Below, piece after piece: positions 17,447 through 25,206 of a stretch of 64,000 nt of DNA. Both the position numbers and the translations under genes were made by a program. Every line of letters begins with the position of its first letter. Positions within the stretch are counted from its first letter, which is position 1. Origin of the DNA: Cellulomonas wangleii (lineage in GTDB: Bacteria > Actinomycetota > Actinomycetes > Actinomycetales > Cellulomonadaceae); assembly GCF_018388445.1 (NCBI RefSeq), contig NZ_CP074405.1:3658001-3722000 (forward strand), given 5' to 3'. The notes below the pieces were generated by a model. It was not told the DNA's origin. It ran no database searches and worked only from the letters and a program-made list of their open reading frames with translations.

Positions 17447-18333
17447 GCATGTCTGCCCAGCGCCTCGTGGTCGCGCTCACGGTGGCGGCGGCGCTGATGA
17501 CCGTCGGAGCCGGGACAGCAGTCGCCGACGACTTCGATACGGGCGTCTCGGAGGACCAGAGTGCCTACGTGCTGACCGCCCGGGAGGCCGAGAGGCTGTC
17601 GCAGCAGAACCGCGCCGCACCGTCAGAGGAACGGCTCTTCGAGTACGAACGGGCACCCTTCTGCCGTGAGGCCGCCGGGATGTGGGTCATGGGCATGGAG
17701 GACGGGACCTGCGCCACGGGTGCGGATCTCGCGCGCGCGTCCGTGCAGTGCGAGGAGGGTGACACGCTCGTCATGCCGATGTGGCGACGGGAGCGCGCCA
17801 CCACCGCCTCCCCCTGGGGCGAGTGGACCGACATCGACGCCGGCGGATGCGGTGTCGACCTCCTGCCCGTCCTGACGGCCGAGGACTTCCGTCGTCTGCC
17901 GCTGCCGGCACCGCCGCTGACCCTGCAGCCGGACCGTGGGTGGGTGCTGGTCAACATCGAGACCATCGTCTACACCGACCCCGCGCCCGTGACGCTGCGC
18001 ACCGACCTGCTGGGGTACGGCGTCACCGTCGAGGCCACGCCGCGCTCCTGGACATACGACTTCGGGGACGGCCACACGCTGCGCACCACCTCCCCCGGCC
18101 GACCGCACCCCCACCACGACGTGTTCCACGAGTACGAGCACCCCGGCACCACCGCGATCACGTCGACGGCCGAGTGGACGGGCCGCTACCAGGTCGACGG
18201 CAGCGCCGTCTGGCGGGACGTCGACGGCACGGCCACGACCACCGCGACCACCGCCCCCTTCACCGTGGAGGAGCGGACCAGCCGGCTGGTCGGTGACCTG
18301 TGCACCGATCGACCCACCCCACCCGACTGTTGA
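17443..18333 (+). CDS. Secreted PKD-like domain protein
   Basis: A 296-aa protein, reading from GTG 17443, which overlaps the lipoprotein stop; ATG 17449 is an equally possible start. It has a Sec signal peptide with likely cleavage after GTAVA (about residue 27). Residues 190-270 carry YDFGDGH and a later HEYEHPG segment, the PKD-fold signature seen in secreted actinobacterial proteins. Several Cys pairs suggest an oxidised extracellular fold. It is probably surface-located and works with the lipoprotein upstream. The role is unknown. Confidence 0.75.
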   Translation: MSMSAQRLVVALTVAAALMTVGAGTAVADDFDTGVSEDQSAYVLTAREAERLSQQNRAAPSEERLFEYERAPFCREAAGMWVMGMEDGTCATGADLARASVQCEEGDTLVMPMWRRERATTASPWGEWTDIDAGGCGVDLLPVLTAEDFRRLPLPAPPLTLQPDRGWVLVNIETIVYTDPAPVTLRTDLLGYGVTVEATPRSWTYDFGDGHTLRTTSPGRPHPHHDVFHEYEHPGTTAITSTAEWTGRYQVDGSAVWRDVDGTATTTATTAPFTVEERTSRLVGDLCTDRPTPPDC

Positions 18334-18380
18334 CATGCCTGCAAAGAACCCACCCCGACTCGGTCGCGTCCCATCCAGAG

Positions 18381-18407
18381 AGTTGTTCACTGGTACAGTG
18401 AACAACT
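18381..18407. promoter_or_regulatory. Perfect inverted repeat ending at the AbiEi-like start codon
   Basis: The arm AGTTGTTCACTG (18381-18392) is repeated inverted at 18396-18407 around a 3-nt spacer. The next base is the G of the GTG start. TACAGT (18394-18399) inside it makes a good -10 hexamer for a leaderless transcript starting at the GTG. It is likely an autorepression operator covering the promoter. Confidence 0.8.
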
Positions 18408-19493
18408 GTGACGACGGTCGCCGCACGCGCCTCAGCTGCGCTCGCCCGCTCCCTGCGCGCCGCGAGTCGTGACCGCCTGGAGGTCGCGGTCCGTCCGGGT
18501 GGTGGCGGTCCAGCCGGTGGTGGTCCACGCGTGACGGTCGGTCGGGGCGGGACCGAGCAGACCCTGGCACCGTTCTGGGCAGGCGAGGGGTTCCCCGCCG
18601 ACGTGCGCGCGGTTCTGCGCGTCATGAGGGACTCCCCCCTGGATGACGGCGCCACTCCCGTGGTCGTCGCGCGGCGACTCTCCCCGGGAGCTCGGGCGCT
18701 CCTCACGGACCTCGACACCAGCTGGGCCGACGAGAGCGGCGCGCTCGACGTGACCAGCGGGCCGATCCTCGTCCACACGCCTGGCGCACCACCCCTGCGG
18801 CAGCCGCGGCCGCTGCGCTTCACGCCGGCTGCCGGTGCGCTCGCTGAGCTCCTGCTCACGCGCGCGACCGCCGGGGAGCACCTCTTCCCGACGATCACGG
18901 ACCTGGCCGCCAGGACCGGCATCTCCCGGGGAGCGACCTCGCGAGCACTGACGTTCTTCGATGCGCAGGGGTGGACGTCGAGCCGAGGGCCCCAGCGTGG
19001 ACCGGCGGCGCGCCGTGAGCTCCTCGAACGCGGGGCGATGCTCGAGGCGTGGGCCCGGTGGTACGCGGACGGCCGGGACGAGACGGTCGAGACCCACGCC
19101 GTGATCCGCGACCCGAGCACCTGGCTCCGGGACGTCGTCGCCCGGCGCTGGCGTGCAGGGACCTGGGCGGTGACAGGACTGGCAGCCCTCGACCAGCGCG
19201 CTCCGTTCGCCACGGCGGTCAACCCGATCGACCTGTACCTGCACCGCGCCGAGTTCGACTCCGATCTCGACGCACACCTCCGGGCCGTCGGGCTGGTTCG
19301 CGTGGACACCGGGGTCCGGGTGCGCGTGCTCCGCGCCGACCGGCACCTTCACCTGCCCGACCCGGAAACGCCCACGGAGACCGGCCCCCCCGTCGTCGAC
19401 GACGTCAGGCTCTACGGTGACCTCCTGCGTCGTGGAGGCGTCCGGGCCGAGGACTACGCGACGCACCTGCGCGAGCACCGGATCGGCTTCTGA
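18408..19493 (+). CDS. AbiEi-like antitoxin / winged-helix protein of a type IV toxin-antitoxin pair
   Basis: A 361-aa protein. A winged-helix segment at about residues 160-195 (FPTITDLAARTGISRGATSR) would bind DNA. It is followed by a region resembling the AbiEi antitoxin C-terminal domain (ITGL-type AVTGLAALDQ, then VNPIDLYLHRAEFD). The GTG at 18408 directly follows a perfect inverted repeat, and no Shine-Dalgarno exists, so the mRNA is probably leaderless. The stop overlaps the next ATG (TGATG). AbiEi proteins repress their own operon and neutralise the AbiEii nucleotidyltransferase; that role is inferred from fold and context. The N-terminal 110 residues are unassigned. Confidence 0.65.
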   Translation: MTTVAARASAALARSLRAASRDRLEVAVRPGGGGPAGGGPRVTVGRGGTEQTLAPFWAGEGFPADVRAVLRVMRDSPLDDGATPVVVARRLSPGARALLTDLDTSWADESGALDVTSGPILVHTPGAPPLRQPRPLRFTPAAGALAELLLTRATAGEHLFPTITDLAARTGISRGATSRALTFFDAQGWTSSRGPQRGPAARRELLERGAMLEAWARWYADGRDETVETHAVIRDPSTWLRDVVARRWRAGTWAVTGLAALDQRAPFATAVNPIDLYLHRAEFDSDLDAHLRAVGLVRVDTGVRVRVLRADRHLHLPDPETPTETGPPVVDDVRLYGDLLRRGGVRAEDYATHLREHRIGF

Positions 19494-20389
19494 TGCGCAG
19501 CCGCAGTGCTCGCTCCTTCGCTGAGCAGGCGCTCGCCCGGCTCGCTGTCCACCTCGGCGAGGAGGAGCGCAGCGCGATCGTCGTCGTGGGCGGCCTGAAC
19601 CCCGAGCTCCTCGCCCCCGTCACGGAGGCGCCGCACCAAGGAACCGCGGACGTCGACCTCGTCGTGCAGGTGGGCATGGTGTACGACCGGGGCGACATGG
19701 ACTTCGGGTGGCTCGAGCGCGCGCTCACCGCGGCGGAGTTCGCACCGGTCGGTGAGGGCCGCGGCTGGCAGTGGGTGACCGCCGTGGGTGGCAGCGCCGT
19801 GCGGGTCGACCTGCTGACCGACGTGCTGGACCATCGCGGCCAGCAGCTCGCCCTTCCCGGGTGCACCCGCGCAACCGTCATGAACGTCGCCGGCCCGTCG
19901 CCGGCCTTGCGCGCACCGGTAGTCCGGCGACTTCCCGTCGACCTCCCCGAGGAGGTGACACCCTCCGAGGTGGACGTGCAGTTCGCCAACCTCGGCGCGT
20001 ACCTCCTGGCCAAGTCCGCCGCGGTGATCGGCCGACGAGAGGACCGTGACCCTTACGACCTCGGGTTCGTCGTCGTCCACAACCACGCAGGTGGCGCCCT
20101 CGCCGCGGCACGCGCCGCCTATGCGGAACTGCCTGCCGGGCGCGAGCTGGAGTTCGCGGCAGGCTTCCGAGCAGCCCTGCGCCAGCTGACCGAGCCGGGC
20201 GGGTCGGCGGCACGGATCTACGCCGAGCAGCGCTCTCTCGATGGCGACGCACTGCCCCTGGAGGTGCTGGCGGCTGACGCGGCCTCCGCCGCGGCGCAGT
20301 GCCTGGCGGAGTTCGACCGCCTCGTGCACGACCCGGCCGGCCGGCCGGCCCAGCCACTCAATCCATTCGTCCGGTCTGCCGATCTGTGA
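19493..20389 (+). CDS. AbiEii-like nucleotidyltransferase toxin
   Basis: A 298-aa protein with a nucleotidyltransferase-like N-terminal core: VVVGGLNPELL (GG motif, about residues 30-40) then GTADVDLVVQ (paired Asp, about 52-60), and a further acidic strand VRVDLLTDV. AbiEii/AbiGii family toxins use this fold to modify tRNA or other targets with nucleotides. It overlaps the upstream gene by one base, as expected for an antitoxin-toxin operon. The C-terminal half is helical and Ala-rich. The call rests on motif and gene order. Confidence 0.68.
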   Translation: MRSRSARSFAEQALARLAVHLGEEERSAIVVVGGLNPELLAPVTEAPHQGTADVDLVVQVGMVYDRGDMDFGWLERALTAAEFAPVGEGRGWQWVTAVGGSAVRVDLLTDVLDHRGQQLALPGCTRATVMNVAGPSPALRAPVVRRLPVDLPEEVTPSEVDVQFANLGAYLLAKSAAVIGRREDRDPYDLGFVVVHNHAGGALAAARAAYAELPAGRELEFAAGFRAALRQLTEPGGSAARIYAEQRSLDGDALPLEVLAADAASAAAQCLAEFDRLVHDPAGRPAQPLNPFVRSADL

Positions 20390-20393
20390 ACCT

Positions 20394-21635
20394 GTGACCG
20401 TGTCCCCCGACGACCTGCCGCGCTCGCCGACCGGCCGTGTCCCGCAGTGGGTCGTCGACGAGGCGGCCGGGTTCGCCGTCGCCCCGCCTGCGTGGCGCCC
20501 GGACGACGTCCCCCTGCCTCCGCCGCCGCGGCGGCGGAGCCTGACGGGCCGGCTCGCGGTGGTCGTCGCGCTCGCGCTCGGCGGGTGGTGGGTCGTCACG
20601 GCCGTCCTGCCGGGGTTACTGCGGGAGGTGGACGCGCCGTTCCTCGACGGCATCGTGGCGGGCCGGGTGCCGGAGCCGACCGCCGAGGTCGCCGCTCTGG
20701 CGGCGGAGATGTTCCTCACCGAGGAGGGGCGCGACCTGCTGTACCGGTCGGAGCCGGAGCTGCTGGGTGCGGCGGAGTTCGCGGGGCGGTGCGACCGCGG
20801 CGACGCCCCCGCCGGGCAGAGCGGCGGCGCGGTGGGCTGCTACCACACGGCCGCCGGCGGCCTGGAGACCGGCGGACGCATCGTCGTCTACGAGCCGGCG
20901 GACCCCCGCCTGCGCGGGTTCGTCGTCGAGACCGCCGCGCACGAGCTGCTGCACGCCGCGTGGAACGAGCTCACGGCGGATGAGCAGGCGACGGCGGTGG
21001 CGGCGCTGGAGCCGGTCGTCGCCGGCATCGACCCGGCCGACGACCTGCACGAGCAGCTCGCCGGATCCGTCGGCGCCGCACCGGCCAACCGCGCCACCGA
21101 GCTGTTCGCGTACCTCGGCACGCAGGTGTGGCAGCCGGGTGGGCTCGACCCGGCGCTCGAGGCGCTGTACGGGCGGTTCATCGCCGACAGGGAGTCGTTG
21201 GTGGGGGTGCACACCGCGTTCGAGCAGCAGCTGGACCAGCTCACCACCGAGTACGAGTCCGCACTGGCGACGTTCGAGGGCCGTCAGATGGAGCAGGTCA
21301 GGGCCACGATGGAGCTCGACGCGGACACCGACGAGCTCGCGCAGTACCGCGCGACGATCGAGGAGGAGGAGGCGCGCCTCGCGTCGTTGCCCGCCTCCCA
21401 GCGCGCGCGGTCGCTCCTGTCGTGGACGTGGCGCGACGGCACCGCCCTGCCGCAGGCGCCCGCCGACGAGCTCCTGGCCGATGCGCGCGCCCTGCTCGCC
21501 CGGGACGAGGCGGAGCTCGTCGCCCGCACGGAGGCGCTGCGGGCCACCGGTGAGGAGATCCTCGCGGAGCAGACGCGGATCACGACGGTGCGGGTCGAGC
21601 TCGAGGCGCTGCTCGGGCAGCTCGTCCCGGGGTGA
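20394..21635 (+). CDS. Membrane-anchored protein with HExxH motif
   Basis: A 413-aa protein reading from GTG 20394 (GTG 20400 also possible). It has about 40 cytoplasmic residues, one membrane helix (RLAVVVALALGGWWVVTAVL, about 43-62), an extracellular domain with AAHELLHAAWNEL (HExxH, about 182-194), and a C-terminal coiled-coil stretch (about 270-413). A downstream Glu (ATELFAYL, about 40 residues on) could be the third zinc ligand of a gluzincin-like metalloprotease. The domain around HExxH is not recognised, so peptidase activity is a hypothesis. It follows the AbiE-like pair by 4 bp and may be co-transcribed. Confidence 0.7.
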   Translation: MTVSPDDLPRSPTGRVPQWVVDEAAGFAVAPPAWRPDDVPLPPPPRRRSLTGRLAVVVALALGGWWVVTAVLPGLLREVDAPFLDGIVAGRVPEPTAEVAALAAEMFLTEEGRDLLYRSEPELLGAAEFAGRCDRGDAPAGQSGGAVGCYHTAAGGLETGGRIVVYEPADPRLRGFVVETAAHELLHAAWNELTADEQATAVAALEPVVAGIDPADDLHEQLAGSVGAAPANRATELFAYLGTQVWQPGGLDPALEALYGRFIADRESLVGVHTAFEQQLDQLTTEYESALATFEGRQMEQVRATMELDADTDELAQYRATIEEEEARLASLPASQRARSLLSWTWRDGTALPQAPADELLADARALLARDEAELVARTEALRATGEEILAEQTRITTVRVELEALLGQLVPG

Positions 21636-21713
21636 TCGTCGGCCGGGACGTCCCCGGCACCACCGGACGACGCCGCCCCGGGGCCAGGGGCGCGGCGCCG
21701 TCCGGCGACCACC

Positions 21714-22390
21714 TCAGGCCTCGAGACCCGGAGGCAGCGCGATCTCGTACCCCATGCCGCTCAGCGCCGTGGCGTCGTCCGCGGCGTCGATGGTGCTGCC
21801 GGGCAGCAGCACGTCGGACAGGACCCGCCCGGTCGCGTCTGCGTGGTGGATCGCCGTGACCCCCCGCCCCGGTACTGGTAGGCCAGCACGAGCACCCAGT
21901 CGACCGGCGCGGCGTCGGGCCGGCGCCCGTGCCGCAGCGGCGGGTCCAGGTGGTAGAGCGTCGCCGTGTGCGGCGGGATCGGCCGCCCGTCGCCGGCGCC
22001 CTCCTCGGGCTGCAGCGAGGCCACCCGCCATGCCACCGTGCGCCCGGGACGTCGCTGCAGCGTCCGCAGGCACGGTGTCCGCTTCTCGCGTGACGCCACG
22101 GCGACGTACCGGTCCCCCACGCGTACCACCCCGAGGTCGTCGTGCACCCACACGGTCGGGTCGTCGGTGCGCAGGTGGGCGACGAACGGTGCGTGGTCGT
22201 GCAGCCACCAGGTCGCGGTGGCACCGGAGGCGTGCTCGAGGCCGATGCGGTGCGGCCCCACGACCGCGAGCCGCCAGGGCGTCCCGGAGGCGGCGACGGC
22301 GCGGGCGACGAGCTCCGGCTGGACGACGTGGCCCGGTGAGATGGACACGCACACCACGTGGGTGGGGGGATCGAGAGCGAGGTCGGACAC
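21714..22390 (-). pseudogene. Hypothetical protein gene with a frameshift at a C-run
   Basis: It starts at GTG 22390 (GGGAG upstream), beginning MSDLALDPPTHVVCVSI, and reads without stops to the homopolymer at 21860-21870 (C6 G C4), where the coherent frame changes. The continuation GVTAIHHADATG...ALPPGLEA ends at 21714. One extra C in the run would restore a single protein of about 225 residues. No family is recognised. This is either a recent mutation or an undercalled homopolymer. Confidence 0.65.
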
Positions 22391-22602
22391 GGGTTCTCCC
22401 GGAGGTCGAGCGTCTTCCCGTGCCGGCGGCGCGGGCGGATCTTCCTCCGGGGGCACCGTGCGCTCTGCGCGGTTGCCAGTCGGCCTGCCGGAGGGCTTGT
22501 GGCCGAGCTTCGTGATCGGGGCCCACGGTAGCGGCAAGGGCTGACATCACCGGCCCGTCGGGGAGATCCAGACCGTCGTCACCAGCTGACGGCCCGGCTC
22601 CC

Positions 22603-23556
22603 TCAGGCTGCGCCCGGGCCACCGCCCACCGCGCGCACGGCCAGGTCGGCCAGGCCGTCGGCGTCGAGGCCAGGCCACCCGTGCAGCTTCTGCCGCCACT
22701 CGGCGGGCACAGCCGCGGCGCCGTGCGCGGCTCCGGCGAGCGCGCCGGCGATCGCCGCGACCGTGTCGGTGTCGCGTCCCCCGCGCACGGCGCGCTCCAG
22801 GACGTCGACGAGGTCCGCGCCGTGGTGCAGGGCCGACCAGGCACCCTGCAGCGCCTGCACCACCCACCCGTTCTTGGCGAAGTCCGCCGGCTGCGACTCC
22901 TCCGCCTCGGCGATGACGGCCGCCCACCGCGCACGCCGGTCGGCCGGGAGCCACGCGAGCTGCGCGGTCAGGTCGACGACGCCCTCGCGCACCGCGTGCC
23001 GCACGGCCAGCGACCACAGCACGCACGCGTCCCCGGCGTCGGGGTCACCGTGCGTGAGGTCGGAGACGGCGCGCGCGGCGGCCGCGAGCGCGTCCTCCCG
23101 ACCGTCACCGAGGTACCCGAGCGCGACGGGGCCGGTGCGCATGAGCGTGCCGTTGCCGCCCGCGTGGCGGGGATTGGCGGCGTAGTGCTCCGCGGCCTGC
23201 CGACGGGCCGCTGCGGCGGTGGGCTCCGGCAGGGCGTCGAGCAGGGTGCTGGTCTGCACCCCGATGTCCGTGGCGGTCAGCGCCCACTGCGACCACGCCG
23301 CGACGATGCGGTCGAGGCACGCCTCGTCGTCGAGCGAGCCGCCGTCGGCCAGCACCTGCGCGATCGGCACAGCCATGGACGTGTCGTCGGTCCACTCCCC
23401 CGGCTCCCAGTCGAAGCTGCCGCCCCCGGCCATGTGGACAGGCTGGTCGTCGGGCAGCGGCGGACCGAACTCGTAGCCGGCGCCCAGGGCGTCGCCCGCG
23501 GCGGAGCCGAGCAGGGCGCCGATGGCGCGGTCGGTCTGGGCAGGGGTGAGGGGCAT
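22603..23556 (-). CDS. ADP-ribosylglycohydrolase (DraG-like), copy 1
   Basis: A 317-aa macro-independent ADP-ribosylhydrolase. The family's Mg-binding residues are visible: GDALGAGYEFG near residues 20-30, EWTDDTSMA near 54-62, and GRDTDTVAAIAGALAG near 260-275. It removes ADP-ribose from proteins or small molecules. The length is normal. It is closely similar to 34829-35806. The toxin cassette array lies between the two copies, which raises the idea of protection from ADP-ribosylating toxins. The final residues (GGGPGAA) are low complexity. Confidence 0.92.
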   Translation of the reverse strand: MPLTPAQTDRAIGALLGSAAGDALGAGYEFGPPLPDDQPVHMAGGGSFDWEPGEWTDDTSMAVPIAQVLADGGSLDDEACLDRIVAAWSQWALTATDIGVQTSTLLDALPEPTAAAARRQAAEHYAANPRHAGGNGTLMRTGPVALGYLGDGREDALAAAARAVSDLTHGDPDAGDACVLWSLAVRHAVREGVVDLTAQLAWLPADRRARWAAVIAEAEESQPADFAKNGWVVQALQGAWSALHHGADLVDVLERAVRGGRDTDTVAAIAGALAGAAHGAAAVPAEWRQKLHGWPGLDADGLADLAVRAVGGGPGAA

Positions 23557-23634
23557 GGGACCTCCGGGGGCGGGGACAGCGGGTGCCCGAGGGTGCCACG
23601 AGGCACCGACATCGCTGGTCGGAGGGCCTGCGCG

Positions 23635-24099
23635 TCACCCGTCGGCGGTTGCCCCGGCGGGTGGGCCGGCGAGCAGCTGCCGGACGCGCGCGTACTTCGC
23701 CACCAGGCGCGCACGGGTCGCCTCGTCCAGCGCCGCCAGCCGCGCGGGGTCGGTGTTGTCCGCCAGGTCGGCGGTCTTGACGGCCACGGCGAGCGGGTCA
23801 CGCTTCACGCGTGCGACGTAGTCCTCCATGGCCTCGCCGGCGACCTTGCTGACGGCGACGACGGCCGCGACGACGTCGTCCGGGATGCCGGCGGCGCGCA
23901 GGTCGTCGGGGGTGACGTCGGTGTCCTCGACCACGTCGTGCAGCCACGCGGCGGCGACCACCCGCTCGTCGCCGCCAGCGGCCGCCGCGTGCGCGGCCAC
24001 GCGCGCCGGGTGCCCGATGTAGGGCGCACCGGCCTTGTCGGTCTGGCCACGGTGGGCGTCGGTCGCGATCCGGCGGGCCGTGGCGATGAGGTCGGTCAC
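23635..24099 (-). CDS. HD-domain small alarmone hydrolase-like protein
   Basis: A 154-aa protein: HRGQTDKAGAPYIGHPARVA, AAWLHDVVEDTDVT and AVKTADLADN. These are the three conserved blocks of RelA/SpoT-type HD hydrolases, with the His/His-Asp/Asp metal ligands. At this size it matches the stand-alone (MESH1-like) class, which removes the 3'-pyrophosphate from ppGpp-type alarmones or NADPH. GTG 24099 overlaps the stop of the upstream gene. It lies 1.1 kb from a RelA-fold toxin gene. Confidence 0.8.
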   Translation of the reverse strand: MTDLIATARRIATDAHRGQTDKAGAPYIGHPARVAAHAAAAGGDERVVAAAWLHDVVEDTDVTPDDLRAAGIPDDVVAAVVAVSKVAGEAMEDYVARVKRDPLAVAVKTADLADNTDPARLAALDEATRARLVAKYARVRQLLAGPPAGATADG

Positions 24100-24770
24100 G
24101 GCGCGCCGTCCGGGGCGGGGTCGGGGGCGGGATCCGGCGCGGGATCCGGACCAGGTGCGCCCGCGGCGGGACGGTCGACGGTGAGGCTCGTCGCCAGCGC
24201 GCGGACGGCCTGCTCCAACGCGGCCACGTGCGGCTCGCCCGTGGTGGTGCCGGTGAGCACCGCCAGCCAGATCGAGTCCGGGACGGGTGCGGCCACCTGG
24301 ACGGTGTGCTGCTCGCCGCCGGTGACGGTCTGCTCGGAGCGCGTCGCCAGGAGCCCGGGACCCAGGCCCGTGGCGACGGGCTCCCCCGCCCGCAGCACGA
24401 GCCGCGCGAGGTCGAGGTCGGCCCGGACCGGCGCGGTGCGCAGCCAGGTCAGGCTCATGGTCGAGACGTCGGGCTCGTCGTGCTGCTCCGGGGTGACGTC
24501 CGTCGGCAGGTGCAGGAACGTCGCGAGCGCACCGCTGGCGGCGCTCGCCCGCGCGACGCCGTGCAGCAGGTACCCCAGGCCGCCGCGGCGGCGGTCGTCC
24601 AGCGCCGCCCACAGCGGGGTCCGCGCGACGAGCGCGAGCAGGTCGTCGCCGAGCGAGGCCGAGTCCCCGCGCAGCGTCTGCCAGCCGGCGGGCGCCTGCA
24701 GCGTGAAGGCGAACGGCGGGCGCGCAGGCGTCCCGGCGCGACGTCCCGGGGGTGCGGCTGCGGTGCTCAC
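24096..24770 (-). CDS. Hypothetical protein
   Basis: A 224-aa protein of alternating hydrophobic and charged sequence with no signal peptide or membrane helix, ending in a (PDPA)n low-complexity tail. No family is recognised. The start GTG 24770 is divergent from the WXG100-like gene at 24898, and its stop overlaps the HD hydrolase start, so the two minus-strand genes form a pair. Its position suggests a tie to the toxin export locus, but nothing in the sequence shows this. Confidence 0.65.
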   Translation of the reverse strand: MSTAAAPPGRRAGTPARPPFAFTLQAPAGWQTLRGDSASLGDDLLALVARTPLWAALDDRRRGGLGYLLHGVARASAASGALATFLHLPTDVTPEQHDEPDVSTMSLTWLRTAPVRADLDLARLVLRAGEPVATGLGPGLLATRSEQTVTGGEQHTVQVAAPVPDSIWLAVLTGTTTGEPHVAALEQAVRALATSLTVDRPAAGAPGPDPAPDPAPDPAPDGAP

Positions 24771-24897
24771 AAGCCGCGAGCCTAGCGAGGGACGGCGGCG
24801 CGAACGGGGCGAAACACCTCACCCTCGGGACGACGCCCACGACACGGGTCGAACCAGTATGTTTCGGGCAGCCACCGACGACCCGGAGGGACGCCCG

Positions 24898-25206
24898 ATG
24901 ACCGCCGTCGACGCGGCCGAGCAGCGCGTGCAGGAGCTGCAGGCCCTGCTCGCCGCCGTGCGTGCCGCCCGCGCGCGCGTGCCCTCGCTGCGGCGCGCGA
25001 CCGGGACGGTCGGCGCACCCGGGAGCTGGACGGGCACCGCCGCGCACCGGCTGCACCACGACGAGCTGGTGCCCCTGACCGACCAGCTGACTCATGGCCT
25101 GGACCGGGCTGAGCAGGCCGTGCTGGACGACCTGCAGCAGGCCCGGCGCGCGCTCACCCGCGCGGAGGACGAGCAGGAGGCCGCCGAGCGGAGGCCCGCG
25201 TCGTGA
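24898..25206 (+). CDS. Small helical WXG100/ESX-like partner protein
   Basis: A 102-aa, all-helical protein: two long amphipathic helices around a turn containing GAPGSWTGTAAHRL (SWTG in place of WxG, about residues 41-50). That is the usual WXG100 layout for ESX/type VII secretion partners. The ATG 24898 is preceded by GGAGGG. The stop overlaps the toxin gene start (GTGA), so it is probably a co-secreted partner or chaperone of the toxin. Confidence 0.7.
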   Translation: MTAVDAAEQRVQELQALLAAVRAARARVPSLRRATGTVGAPGSWTGTAAHRLHHDELVPLTDQLTHGLDRAEQAVLDDLQQARRALTRAEDEQEAAERRPAS

